From M3007 sp046296435 (GTDB lineage: Bacteria; Bacteroidota; Bacteroidia; Chitinophagales; Saprospiraceae), in NCBI GenBank assembly GCA_046296435.1, contig JBKBLI010000007.1:1-64000 (forward strand): a stretch of 64,000 nt of DNA. The letters are read 5' to 3'. Within the stretch, counting starts at the first letter, position 1. Every line of letters begins with the position of its first letter. Shown piece after piece: positions 8,889 to 17,961 of the stretch. The position numbers and the translations under genes were made by a program. Below the pieces are notes generated by a model. That model saw only the letters and a program-made list of their open reading frames with translations. It did no database searches and was not told the DNA's origin.

Positions 8889-10418
8889 ATGATTTTCAAT
8901 AGCCTGACTTTTTTGGTTTTTGCGCTTGCCTTTTTCCCCCTGTATTTTGCAACGCGGGGTCGGGCGCGGCTGGGTTTGTGTCTGGCAGCCAGTTATGTAT
9001 TCTACGGTTGGTGGGATTGGCGCTTTTTGTCTCTGATCTTGATATCGACGCTTCTGGACTGGTTTTTTGGGATTTGGCTGACGGGTATTCATGCGCCGGA
9101 TGCGTTGCGCGCGCATGCCTCTCGCCCTTTGTTCAGGCCCATCTTCGCCCTTGCGCAGTCTCCTTTGCTCAAGCGGGTTTCGCCGCGGGGGGTGTTGATG
9201 TTTAGCGTCGTAATGAATCTGGGGATTTTGGGTTTTTTTAAGTATTTCAACTTTTTTGCCGACAATTTTGCGCTGCTGTTGCAAAGCGTAGGGCTCAAGC
9301 CGGGTTGGACCACGCTCAATATTGTGCTGCCGGTGGGCATTTCGTTTTATACGTTTCAGTCGATGTCATACACGATTGATGTGTACCGCAGACAACTGGA
9401 CTGGGAGCCGTCGTTGTTGCGCTTTGCGACGTATATTGCGTTTTTCCCGCAACTGGTGGCCGGGCCTATTGTGCGCGCGTCTGATTTCTTGCCGCAATTG
9501 CGTCGGGATAGGGGCTGGGATGCGGAGCGGTTTTACTCGGGTTTGGGTCGCGTGATTTGGGGCATGTTCAAGAAGGTGGCGGTGGCCGATTCGCTGGGGC
9601 CGTTTGCGGATCAGGTATTTGACACGCCGCATGCTTTCGGCGGATTGCACGCGTGTATTGGCTTGTTTTTTTATGCTTTTCAGATTTACTGCGATTTTTC
9701 GGGATATTCGGACATGGCGATAGGGTTGGCGCGTATGATGGGCTTTCATTTTCCGGAAAACTTCCGGACGCCTTATTTTTCACGTAGCTTTTCGGAGTTT
9801 TGGACCCGCTGGCACGTATCGCTATCGTCGTGGTTGAGGGATTACCTGTACATCCCCTTGGGCGGCAATCGGAGGGGCGTTCGGATGACTTACCGGAATA
9901 ATATGCTCACCATGTTGATCGGCGGGCTATGGCACGGAGCCAACTGGGCGTTTGTATTTTGGGGTTTTTTGCACGGGTTGTATTTGATCGTGCAGCGGGT
10001 TGCGGGGCCGGTTTGGGCGCGCGCGGCGCGTTTGTTTGGGTTGCCCCGGCTGCTGGTTGCCGGTATAGAGATGGGCGCGGTGTTTGCGTTGACCCTCCTG
10101 GGTTGGGTGTACTTTCGCAGCGGGAGCGTGGGTTTGCAGGGCGGCGATAGTTTTGGCGCGGCCCATGCAGTCTTGGGCGCGATTTTTGGGGGTGAGGGTT
10201 ATGGATTTGGAGCGGTGACCAATAAGTTTCAGGCGATCAAAGGTTTGCTCTTGATCGGCTTGTTGTTGACGGCCGAACTGGCCAACATGCGCGTGCGCTT
10301 GAATGATCTTCAGGCGCGCCATCCGGTTTTTCGGGCGGTATCCTACGCGCTGCTGCTGTGGTTAATTGCATTGTTCGGCTCGTTTGGAGCCAACGCATTT
10401 ATTTATTTTCAATTTTGA
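8889..10418 (+). CDS. MBOAT-family membrane O-acyltransferase (AlgI-like)
   Basis: Transfers acyl groups, usually acetyl, across or within the membrane to a polysaccharide or other envelope acceptor. The start is ATG 8889: the frame stays open further upstream but is not protein-like there, and MIFNSLTFLVFALAFFPLYF is a typical AlgI N-terminus. The protein has 509 aa and 9-12 predicted helices. Diagnostic motifs are the FFPQLVAGPIVR segment, CDFSGYSDMAIGLA, FWTRWHVSLSSWLRDYLYIP, and GGLWHGANWAFVFWG with the catalytic His near residue 348. The next gene starts 6 bp downstream and encodes an SGNH-like protein, the usual partner of AlgI-type acyltransferases. The acceptor is unknown. Confidence 0.92.
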   Translation: MIFNSLTFLVFALAFFPLYFATRGRARLGLCLAASYVFYGWWDWRFLSLILISTLLDWFFGIWLTGIHAPDALRAHASRPLFRPIFALAQSPLLKRVSPRGVLMFSVVMNLGILGFFKYFNFFADNFALLLQSVGLKPGWTTLNIVLPVGISFYTFQSMSYTIDVYRRQLDWEPSLLRFATYIAFFPQLVAGPIVRASDFLPQLRRDRGWDAERFYSGLGRVIWGMFKKVAVADSLGPFADQVFDTPHAFGGLHACIGLFFYAFQIYCDFSGYSDMAIGLARMMGFHFPENFRTPYFSRSFSEFWTRWHVSLSSWLRDYLYIPLGGNRRGVRMTYRNNMLTMLIGGLWHGANWAFVFWGFLHGLYLIVQRVAGPVWARAARLFGLPRLLVAGIEMGAVFALTLLGWVYFRSGSVGLQGGDSFGAAHAVLGAIFGGEGYGFGAVTNKFQAIKGLLLIGLLLTAELANMRVRLNDLQARHPVFRAVSYALLLWLIALFGSFGANAFIYFQF

Positions 10419-10424
10419 GGAGAC

Positions 10425-11276
10425 ATGAAGGGAGGTCATTTATGGTGGTTGGCACTTTTTGTCTTGATCCTCTGGGGCGGCGACCGGCTGGGGGGGCTGG
10501 CCCTGCGGAAGGTTGTGGAGCGTAGCGGATTTCGGTACGCGCGGCAATATCGGGGCGATGCGCGGGCGGATGTGGTATTGGCGGGTAATTCGCGAGGGCT
10601 GGGTTTTTACCAACCCGAAATCGCGCGGCTCACTGGCTGGACGACGTACAACATGAGTTACAACGGATTGTCGGGCGAGTTGTTTGAATCGCTTTTGCGC
10701 GATTATCTGGACCAATATCCGGCCCCGGATGAGTTGTGTGTGGAGGTAACGATGTGCTATCGATCGTCTGGCGCTCTTGTGGCCGGCATGACGCCATTTG
10801 CTCGGCCGGGCTCGGCATTGGACGCGCTGATTCGGCGCCGTAGTCCGGCGACCTGGTGGAGCGCTCGCCTGTCGGCTCTTTTTCGGCACAACGGCGAGCC
10901 TTTTCAGCGCGCGCTGTACTATCTGAATCGCAGCGACGAGGACTGGCTGCTGGATCGCGTGATCAGCCCGGAGTTGGCGGCACGCGTAAGCGCGGATTCG
11001 TTAAATATTCGGATCGACGAGTCGGGCTATCGGGCTATGGTTGCGGGCATTCGCGCGGCGCAGTCGCGCGAGGTGAAAGTGCGGCTGATCATTGCGCCAT
11101 ATGCGCCCGGGTACAGGGTGGAGGGTCTCGAAGCGCTGAAAATCCGCTTGAAGGCTGACGTCGGCATCGAGGTGGAGGACTATGCCGGGGCTTTGGACGA
11201 TATGCGCTACTTTGGGGATTACAATCACATCAATTTGGCCGGCGCTGCGGCTTTTATGGCCATGATTTTTCCTTAG
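10425..11276 (+). CDS. SGNH/GDSL-like protein, probable partner of the MBOAT acyltransferase
   Basis: A protein of 283 aa with one N-terminal membrane anchor or uncleaved signal (residues 5-20). The GNSR motif places a candidate nucleophile Ser at residue 56, and the C-terminal DYNHINLAG motif gives the Asp-x-x-His pair (D265, H268) of SGNH hydrolases. Proteins of this fold next to MBOAT genes (AlgX/AlgJ or DltD type) complete acyl transfer to an extracytoplasmic acceptor. The 6-bp spacing suggests translational coupling. The substrate is not known, and overall similarity to characterised members looks low. Confidence 0.72.
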   Translation: MKGGHLWWLALFVLILWGGDRLGGLALRKVVERSGFRYARQYRGDARADVVLAGNSRGLGFYQPEIARLTGWTTYNMSYNGLSGELFESLLRDYLDQYPAPDELCVEVTMCYRSSGALVAGMTPFARPGSALDALIRRRSPATWWSARLSALFRHNGEPFQRALYYLNRSDEDWLLDRVISPELAARVSADSLNIRIDESGYRAMVAGIRAAQSREVKVRLIIAPYAPGYRVEGLEALKIRLKADVGIEVEDYAGALDDMRYFGDYNHINLAGAAAFMAMIFP

Positions 11277-11283
11277 ACGGCTC

Positions 11284-11299
11284 TTTTTTTGAAAAAAAA
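11284..11299. repeat. T/A-tract motif
   Basis: Seven T, G, then eight A, between two co-directional genes. A TTG or ATG-like start inside it could extend GldF, but the homologous start lies at 11358. Confidence 0.5.
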
Positions 11300-11357
11300 T
11301 GACGTCTTAGCGGGAAATTTGGATTTTTGCGCAAACATTCATTTGTATCTGACGGGC

Positions 11358-12089
11358 ATGTGGCCTATTTATCGAAAGGAGATTAACGCATTTTTTTCCG
11401 GTCTTATCGGCTATCTGATCATTGGCGTATTTTTGATCGCTACGGGTCTGGTATGCTGGGTGCTGCCGGACACGGGTATTCTGTACGACGAATATGCCGC
11501 TTTGGATCGCTTGTTCATTTCCTCGCCCTTGATTTTGGCTTTTCTTATCTCGGCGGTGACCATGAGGAGTTTTGCGGAGGAGCGGCAAAGCGGCGCCATC
11601 GAATTATTGACCACCAAGCCCATTGAAGACTGGCAGATTGTGTTGGGCAAGTATCTGGCCGGCATGACTTTGATTGTATTTGCCTTGCTGCCAACGTTGC
11701 TGTATTACTACACGGTGTATCAGTTGGGAGCGCCCAAAGGCAATCTGGACTCCGGCGGTATTGCAGGTTCATACATCGGACTGATGTTGTTATGCTCTGC
11801 ATTTACATCAATTGGAATTTTTGCTTCTTCGCTGGCCTCCAATCAGGTGGTGGCGCTGGTTATTTCGTTGTTGATCTGCATTTTTTTTTACGAAATCGTC
11901 GGGGCCATCAGTTCGCTTCCGGTTTTTTTTGGGAAAACAGATGACTTTATTCAGTCTCTCGGCATGGCGTATCACTACGACGCGCTTAGCCGCGGATTGA
12001 TTGATACGCGCAATGTGATCTATTTTATTTCGATAACGGCTGTGTTTTTTGCTGCGACGCTGCTGTCTTTAGATCGGCGTAAGTGGTGA
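11358..12089 (+). CDS. gldF: Gliding motility ABC transporter permease GldF
   Basis: Permease of the GldA-GldF-GldG ABC transporter associated with gliding motility in Bacteroidota. I choose ATG 11358 because MWPIYRKEINAFFSGLIGYL matches the family N-terminus; a start at 11289 would add 23 atypical residues. The protein has 243 aa. Family marks are the PDTG segment after the first helix, the SFAEERQSGAIELLTTKP motif, and six transmembrane helices of the ABC-2 type. GldG normally follows GldF, but here lpxD follows after about 185 bp and no gldG or gldA is in the window. The stop codon runs into a TTTTTTAAAAAA palindrome. Confidence 0.9.
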   Translation: MWPIYRKEINAFFSGLIGYLIIGVFLIATGLVCWVLPDTGILYDEYAALDRLFISSPLILAFLISAVTMRSFAEERQSGAIELLTTKPIEDWQIVLGKYLAGMTLIVFALLPTLLYYYTVYQLGAPKGNLDSGGIAGSYIGLMLLCSAFTSIGIFASSLASNQVVALVISLLICIFFYEIVGAISSLPVFFGKTDDFIQSLGMAYHYDALSRGLIDTRNVIYFISITAVFFAATLLSLDRRKW

Positions 12090-12103
12090 TTTTTTAAAAA
12101 ATA
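12090..12103. repeat. T6A6 palindrome at the gldF stop
   Basis: TTTTTTAAAAAAT follows the TGA at 12087-12089. It may act as a weak transcript end for gldF. It resembles the T/A-tract motif but has no central spacer. Confidence 0.4.
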
Positions 12104-12274
12104 AAAATGGCAAAGAATGCGGGCTGCGCCGGATGCGGGCCGAACCTTGTATCTGGTTGGATGGCCCTCAAGCCCCAATGCCATCAAATACGCAAGGACA
12201 CTGTGTGAGCGGCCGCCCGCATGCTGCTACCCCAACGGGGTTGGGTGAATACAAGGCCTATAATGATATCGCAT

Positions 12275-13321
12275 ATGAAAGTAACTGCCGCGCAAATAGC
12301 GCAATTGATCGGAGCGGAAATTGAGGGCGACCCCGACGCTTGGGTAAGCCGTCCGGAGCGTATTGAACAGGCCGGGCCGGGCGATCTGGCTTTTTTGGAC
12401 AATGCGCGCTATGAGCGCTACGCTTACGAGACAGAGGCATCGGTGTTGTTGGTATCCCGTGAGTTCAGGCCCGCCCAAGCGGTCAAGCCCACGTTGCTCA
12501 GGGTTGCTAATGTGCGAGAAGCGCTGGCCTTGCTTTTGGAGGCATTTGCGGGTGCAGAAAATGGGAATAAGCAAGATACAAGGGTCAGCGACCGTGCGGC
12601 GGTTAGCAACTCCGCACAGATTGGGGCTGGGGCGACGATCGGCGATTTTGCCGTAGTAGAAGCCGGCGCAGTAATTGGCGCCGGCGCGGTGATAGGGGCC
12701 CAGGTTTTTGTAGGTCGGCAGGCGCGTATCGGGGCGTGGACAGTGGTCCACCCCGGCGCCCGGATCATGGCCAATACTGAGATTGGCGAGCGTTGTATTA
12801 TTCATCCCAACGCCGTGCTGGGCGGCGACGGTTTTGGTTATGCGCCGCAGGCTGACGGTTCGTGGAAAAAAGTGCCGCACGTCGGCCGCGTAATATTGGA
12901 GGACGATGTCGAGATCGGCGCCTGCGCCTGCGTTGACCGCGCGGCCATCGGAGTCACCCGTATCGGCGTCGGCGTCAAAATTGACAATTTGGTCCATATC
13001 GCCCACAACGTCGAAGTAGGCCCCCATACGGCCATAGCCGCTCAGGCCGGAATAGCAGGCAGTAGCAAATTAGGCGCGAAGGTTCAGTTGGGCGGACAGG
13101 TTGGTATTGCCGGTCATTTGCAGATTGCCGACGGTGTCCGCATACAGGCGCAAAGCGGCGTCGCTTCGCACGTCAAAGAGCCTGGCAAGGCGCTCTTTGG
13201 CGCTCCGGCCATAGACTATGCCGACTATGTGCGCGCTTACGTGGTTTTCAAGAATTTGCCGGAACTCCAGCGCAAAGTGCGCGAATTGGAAAAGATTGCA
13301 AATGGGCCAAAGGAAGTATAA
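12275..13321 (+). CDS. lpxD: UDP-3-O-(3-hydroxyacyl)glucosamine N-acyltransferase LpxD (copy 1)
   Basis: Catalyses the third step of lipid A synthesis, adding an N-linked hydroxyacyl chain from acyl-ACP. ATG 12275 gives MKVTAAQIAQLIGAEIEGD, the normal LpxD N-terminus, and 348 aa, close to E. coli LpxD (341 aa). Residues 1-100 form the uridine-binding domain. About 110-315 is a left-handed beta helix of hexapeptide repeats (AVIGAGAVIGAQVFVG). The catalytic His is in VHIAHNVEVG (about 250), and the C-terminal helix follows. GDGFGYAPQADGSWKKVPH is another LpxD hallmark. The gene stands alone between gldF and a TonB receptor; a second paralogue is at 20117. Confidence 0.95.
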   Translation: MKVTAAQIAQLIGAEIEGDPDAWVSRPERIEQAGPGDLAFLDNARYERYAYETEASVLLVSREFRPAQAVKPTLLRVANVREALALLLEAFAGAENGNKQDTRVSDRAAVSNSAQIGAGATIGDFAVVEAGAVIGAGAVIGAQVFVGRQARIGAWTVVHPGARIMANTEIGERCIIHPNAVLGGDGFGYAPQADGSWKKVPHVGRVILEDDVEIGACACVDRAAIGVTRIGVGVKIDNLVHIAHNVEVGPHTAIAAQAGIAGSSKLGAKVQLGGQVGIAGHLQIADGVRIQAQSGVASHVKEPGKALFGAPAIDYADYVRAYVVFKNLPELQRKVRELEKIANGPKEV

Positions 13322-13433
13322 GCTGCTGATTTACAAATCCTTGCATCAGGTTTTCCATTATTTAATGTTGACTTAATATAGGGTTAACATTCTGATAGTT
13401 GTTTTGCATCGATTTTTGTCAAAACACTATTGT

Positions 13434-16271
13434 ATGCAGCAATTTTATTTACGATTTTTTTCTGTCCTACTTGCGTGGTTTTTTTGTTCGTTTTTGTACA
13501 GCCAAACCGGTACTTTAGTAGGTTCGGTCATTGACGGAGAAACCAAAGAGTTGCTCATCGGCGCTACAGTTAGGGTGCCTCAAGCCAATACGGGAGCACA
13601 GTCAGATTTCAATGGGTTCTACACGATACGCAACTTAGAGCCGGGTAATTACACTTGCGTGGTTTCTTACTTGGGTTATGAAGATGTTACGATTACCGAT
13701 ATCGAGGTCAAAGCCGGCGAAAGTACGTCTTTAGATATTGTGCTTTCAACCAATTCGTTGGTGATGAACGAAGTGACGATCGTAGAGTACCGCAAAACCA
13801 ATACGGTCTCGGCAGTGCTTCTGGAAGTCCGCCAAGCCAAGCAAGTGGTTAGCGGCGTATCGAGCCAACAGATTCAAAAGTCGCAGGATAATAACGCTGC
13901 GCAAGTTTTGCAGCGCGTGCCGGGTATTACGATCGCCGAAAGCCGCTTTGTGATGATTCGCGGTCTGAACGAACGCTACAACAACGTCATGGTCAATAAC
14001 GTAACGGCGCCCAGTACCGAGATTGACCGCCGTACTTTTTCGTTCGACCTGATATCGAGCAGTTCGTTGGATCGGATGTTGATTTACAAATCCGGCACGC
14101 CTGAGTTGCCCGGAGATTTTGCGGGCGGCGTGATTAAATTGTTTACCATCGAAGATGTGGAGCGCAATTTCACCAAGTTGAACGTAGGCGTGGGCTATCG
14201 GGTGAATACCACAGGCGGCGATTATTTCCAGAGCCAAGGCTCATCTACAGACTTTCTCGGATTTGACAGCGGCTTTCGCCGCCTGCCCTCTGGCTTTCCA
14301 TCGACATTTGCTTTTCAGTCTTTAAGTCCGGTATCTGAAGAGCGCATGATGCAGGCGCGACGCCTCCCCAACAATTTTGTGGCCAATCGCAGCACAGCGC
14401 TGCCTGATCATTCTATTGGTCTGAGCATGGGGCGCAATATCAAGATGAAAAACGGTATGCGCCTGGACGTCATCAACAACCTGAGTTGGTCAACGAATTT
14501 CCAATATTACAAGCGCGAGTTCAATCGCTTCTTTGCATGGGAGCCGCCATTCGAGGTGCCCATCGACCTTCGCTTCGAGTTTCTGGACGACGTATATGAG
14601 AAGCAGAACCGCGTTTCACTCTTGTCCAATTGGCGTCTGAAGGTCAGCGACCGCAGCACCATTACGTTCAAAAACCTGTTCAACCAGATAGGCGAAAACG
14701 AAACCATCCTTCGTAACGGCGAGGACTTTATTCGGGCAAACGACCAATTGCGCAACTATTTGCTGGGGTATCGTTCGCGTTCGATTTATCTGGGCCAATT
14801 CGAGGGGTTGCATGAATTGAGCAATCGCCGGAATCTCAGATGGGTACTGGGCGGCTCGGTGCTCTCAGAGAGCGAGCCTGATCTGCGTCGTTTCCGCACG
14901 TTCCGTCCCAAAGACGGTTCTGAAGAGGGCTTCATCATGCAGTTGCCGCCATCTTCCAACCTGTTTGAGACAGGTCGCTACTTTGGTAATATGCTGGAGT
15001 TTGCCGGCACGCAAGGGTTGGATTATTCCTGGACGGCTAAGATTTACGATAATAACAAAAAAATGCTGCTCCGCGGCGGCTATTTGGTGGATTATCGCAA
15101 CCGCAGATTTGACTCGCGTTATTTCTCCTATCTATATCCGGGCTTCTTTGATCCGATTCAAGGCGAGCGTCTGCGCCGCCTGCCCCTCTCGCAGATATTT
15201 AGCAATGAAAACATCAGTACAAGAGACGGCTTCATCCTCTCTGAAGGCACGCGCCCTATCGACTCCTACACAGCGAGCAGCTTCACTTCTGCCGGTTATG
15301 TCGGCGCCGAATTCCCCTGGCGGCGCTTTGACCTGTCTATGGGCTTCCGCGGCGAATTTAATGTACAGCAGGTGAACACTTCTACCGACGCCGGTACCGT
15401 AGAGGTCAACAATCCGGTGTTTGCCCCGCTGCCGTTTTTCAACGCAGGGTACAATATTGGCCAATCCTCTATATTGCGTTTAGCCTACAGCCGCACGGTG
15501 AACCGCCCCGAATTTAGGGAGTTGGCGCCCTTCCTCTTCTACGATTACAAACTTGAGGCGGGACGTATTGGCGAGCCCAACCTGCGTTCGGCATTCATAC
15601 ACAATCTGGATTTGCGCTATGAGATATACCAGCGCCCTGGCGAAACTTTCAACATCGGCGCTTTCTACAAGTATTTCACTGATCCGATCGAGAATAAGAC
15701 CATCATCACGACCGAGCAGCCCAACTTCACATATATCAACGCCAATTTTGCCCAAAACTACGGCGTTGAGATTGAATATCGCAAGTCCCTGCGCGGTCTG
15801 ACCAATAGCGGCTTCTTAGATCGCTTCTCGGTCAATACCAATGCTTCGTTAATCCGATCAGTAGTGGACTTGGGCGAGCAGGCCGCCGCACAGGATCGCG
15901 TGCGCGCACTGCAAGGCCAGTCGCCTTACATCGTCAATTTCGCGCTTTACTACGACGACGCCAAAGAAAACGGCCTCTCCGGCAGTCTGGTTTACAACAT
16001 TTTTGGCGACCGCATCTACTCGGTAGGCGACGTAGTATTCCCTTCGATTTATGAGCTTTCGCGCCATAGCCTCGATCTGACCTTTACCAAGCGTTTCAAT
16101 CGCATGGCCTACAAGTTAGGCATCCAGAACCTGCTTGACGCGCCTTTCCGATTCTTCGAAGATTCCGACCGAACCGAAAAAATTGATCGCAACCGCGACA
16201 ATCCGATCATCGTATTCCGTCGCGGTCAATTGATCAGTTTCGACATTTCGTACGATATCAATAAAAAGTAA
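13434..16271 (+). CDS. TonB-dependent outer membrane receptor with CarboxypepD_reg domain
   Basis: An outer membrane beta-barrel for energised uptake of an unknown ligand. I start at ATG 13434 because it gives a clean signal peptide (to about residue 30, ending FLYSQ); the TTG at 13404 is less likely. The protein has 945 aa. After the signal comes a carboxypeptidase-regulatory-like Ig domain (GSVIDGETKELLIGATV, about 36-115). The plug follows (QVLQRVPGITIAESRFVMIRG, PELPGDFAGGVIKLFT). The barrel ends in FDISYDI, an aromatic-rich terminal strand. A beta-helix lipoprotein follows after 36 bp, so the two probably act together. Confidence 0.9.
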   Translation: MQQFYLRFFSVLLAWFFCSFLYSQTGTLVGSVIDGETKELLIGATVRVPQANTGAQSDFNGFYTIRNLEPGNYTCVVSYLGYEDVTITDIEVKAGESTSLDIVLSTNSLVMNEVTIVEYRKTNTVSAVLLEVRQAKQVVSGVSSQQIQKSQDNNAAQVLQRVPGITIAESRFVMIRGLNERYNNVMVNNVTAPSTEIDRRTFSFDLISSSSLDRMLIYKSGTPELPGDFAGGVIKLFTIEDVERNFTKLNVGVGYRVNTTGGDYFQSQGSSTDFLGFDSGFRRLPSGFPSTFAFQSLSPVSEERMMQARRLPNNFVANRSTALPDHSIGLSMGRNIKMKNGMRLDVINNLSWSTNFQYYKREFNRFFAWEPPFEVPIDLRFEFLDDVYEKQNRVSLLSNWRLKVSDRSTITFKNLFNQIGENETILRNGEDFIRANDQLRNYLLGYRSRSIYLGQFEGLHELSNRRNLRWVLGGSVLSESEPDLRRFRTFRPKDGSEEGFIMQLPPSSNLFETGRYFGNMLEFAGTQGLDYSWTAKIYDNNKKMLLRGGYLVDYRNRRFDSRYFSYLYPGFFDPIQGERLRRLPLSQIFSNENISTRDGFILSEGTRPIDSYTASSFTSAGYVGAEFPWRRFDLSMGFRGEFNVQQVNTSTDAGTVEVNNPVFAPLPFFNAGYNIGQSSILRLAYSRTVNRPEFRELAPFLFYDYKLEAGRIGEPNLRSAFIHNLDLRYEIYQRPGETFNIGAFYKYFTDPIENKTIITTEQPNFTYINANFAQNYGVEIEYRKSLRGLTNSGFLDRFSVNTNASLIRSVVDLGEQAAAQDRVRALQGQSPYIVNFALYYDDAKENGLSGSLVYNIFGDRIYSVGDVVFPSIYELSRHSLDLTFTKRFNRMAYKLGIQNLLDAPFRFFEDSDRTEKIDRNRDNPIIVFRRGQLISFDISYDINKK

Positions 16272-16307
16272 ACAACTCATTCATCACATTTCAAAAGTTC
16301 AGTTCAC

Positions 16308-17735
16308 ATGAAAAAACTATTGAGTATTGCCGCGCTATTTGCTGCGCTTGCATTTGTCGTAGTCTCTTGCAAAAAAGATGACGACAATAAAGATGACAAC
16401 CAAAACACGCTGGTTGAATTGACGGGCGATCTCACGACACGCACCCTCACTGCCGACAAAAAATACCTGCTCAAAGGTCAGGTGTTTGTGCGCAGCGGTC
16501 AGACGCTGACCATCGAACCCGGCACGGTTATCCTTGGCGACCGTCGCACAAAAGGCACCTTGATCATTGATCGCGGCGGTAAAATTGAAGCAAACGGCAC
16601 GGTTGAGAAGCCTATCGTTTTCACCTCTTCACTGGAAGAAGGCATCCGCGACCGCGGCGACTGGGGCGGTTTGGTGATCCTCGGTAATGCTGCTTGCAAC
16701 CAGATCGACCCGGCTGTTGAAGGTATCACTCCGGCTGTAGTATTTGGCGCCAATCCCAGCAACTCCGTTGGCCCTAAAGTGGCTAACGACGAAGAAAGTT
16801 CTGGCACCTTGCGCTATGTTCGCGTCGAGTTTGCCGGTATCGAGTTGACACCCAACAACGAAACCAACTCCATCACTGTTGGCGGCGCAGGTCGCGGTAC
16901 GGTGATGGAATACTGCATGGTTTCTTTCGGCGGCGATGATGGCTTTGAGTTCTTTGGCGGCACGCACAACGCCAAGTACTTGGTATCTTTCTGCACGTGG
17001 GACGACGACTTTGATATCGACTACGGTTGGACTGGCAACGTACAGTTCGGTCTTGCGATTCGCTACCCCAGCTACGCCGACCAGTCTCAGTCGAACGGTA
17101 TCGAGACGGACAACGGCCCCAACGACAACGACGTACAGCCTTACACCACGGGCGTAGTGTCCAACCTGACGCTCATCGGGCCAATTGCTAACGGAACCTC
17201 CGTTTCTCAGGCAAACAACGCTTTTGCGGCCGACTTCCGTCGCCGCACTGGCCTGTCGGTCTTCAACTCTGTTATGGCTGGTTTCCGTTTTGGTATCCGC
17301 TTCAACCAAGCCTCTGTATTGGGTCAATACCAAAACGGCGTAGGCGTATTGGCTAACAACCTGCTCATCGCACCCGCTACGACTTACAGCGCCGGTTCGG
17401 GTGTCAATGTGGCCGACGTAAAAGCTTACTGGGAAGATGCCGCTCGTAACAACGCTTCGATTGAAGGCGCCGTTAACGACGCCGTTTACACGGCTGCCGG
17501 TCTGAACCCCAACTGGTTCTTCGGTTCGCGTCTGGCTGACCAATACCCCTCCAACCCCTCTTTTGGAGTGTCGAGCGGTACGATTACGACGGGCGCTTCG
17601 TTCGCCAACCCCAAGTTCTCCGAGCCTAACCGCACTGCCTTCTTCAACAAGACGGTTAACTACCGCGGAGCTTTTGGCGCGACCGACTGGTCTGACGGCT
17701 GGGCTGAGTTCGATCCGGTCAACAAAAAATACTAA
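16308..17735 (+). CDS. Beta-helix lipoprotein paired with the TonB receptor
   Basis: A lipoprotein of 475 aa. The signal peptide ends in a lipobox at FVVVSC (Cys about 21), followed by an Asp/Lys-rich tether. The body begins with KYLLKGQVFVRSGQTLTIEPG and contains repeated strands typical of right-handed parallel beta-helix or pectin-lyase-like folds (GTLIIDRGGKIEANGT, DWGGLVILGNA). It has no obvious polysaccharide-lyase active site. Such lipoproteins often follow TonB receptors in Bacteroidota and are thought to sit on the cell surface. A ligand-capture role is inference. A terminator follows closely. Confidence 0.8.
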   Translation: MKKLLSIAALFAALAFVVVSCKKDDDNKDDNQNTLVELTGDLTTRTLTADKKYLLKGQVFVRSGQTLTIEPGTVILGDRRTKGTLIIDRGGKIEANGTVEKPIVFTSSLEEGIRDRGDWGGLVILGNAACNQIDPAVEGITPAVVFGANPSNSVGPKVANDEESSGTLRYVRVEFAGIELTPNNETNSITVGGAGRGTVMEYCMVSFGGDDGFEFFGGTHNAKYLVSFCTWDDDFDIDYGWTGNVQFGLAIRYPSYADQSQSNGIETDNGPNDNDVQPYTTGVVSNLTLIGPIANGTSVSQANNAFAADFRRRTGLSVFNSVMAGFRFGIRFNQASVLGQYQNGVGVLANNLLIAPATTYSAGSGVNVADVKAYWEDAARNNASIEGAVNDAVYTAAGLNPNWFFGSRLADQYPSNPSFGVSSGTITTGASFANPKFSEPNRTAFFNKTVNYRGAFGATDWSDGWAEFDPVNKKY

Positions 17736-17750
17736 TTTTTTGACATTCGT

Positions 17751-17793
17751 AAAAAAGACTTGTCGCGCAATAGCGTGGCAAGTCTTTTTTATT
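17751..17793 (+). terminator. Intrinsic terminator of the TonB receptor operon
   Basis: AAAAAAGACTTG (17751-17762) pairs with CAAGTCTTTTTT (17779-17790), and G-U pairs extend the stem inward. A T-tract closes it. It begins 15 bp after the lipoprotein stop. Confidence 0.85.
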
Positions 17794-17961
17794 TGTAAGG
17801 ATAGCGCATGCGTCGCTCGTATCCTCGAAACAGTGTCGCCCCTCTCCCCCCCCTAAAAAATATGCGCTCCCGATCCTTTTTTCGCTTTAAAACAGCCGGT
17901 TTGGATGTTTGCCTTTAATTTTGGGTAATCGTTCAAACCAAACAATCCATCAACAACGCTT

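Noticed and set aside
12227..13027. A 266-codon minus-strand frame across lpxD
   Set aside because: The plus strand encodes a canonical LpxD hexapeptide repeat protein; the antisense frame is a composition artefact.
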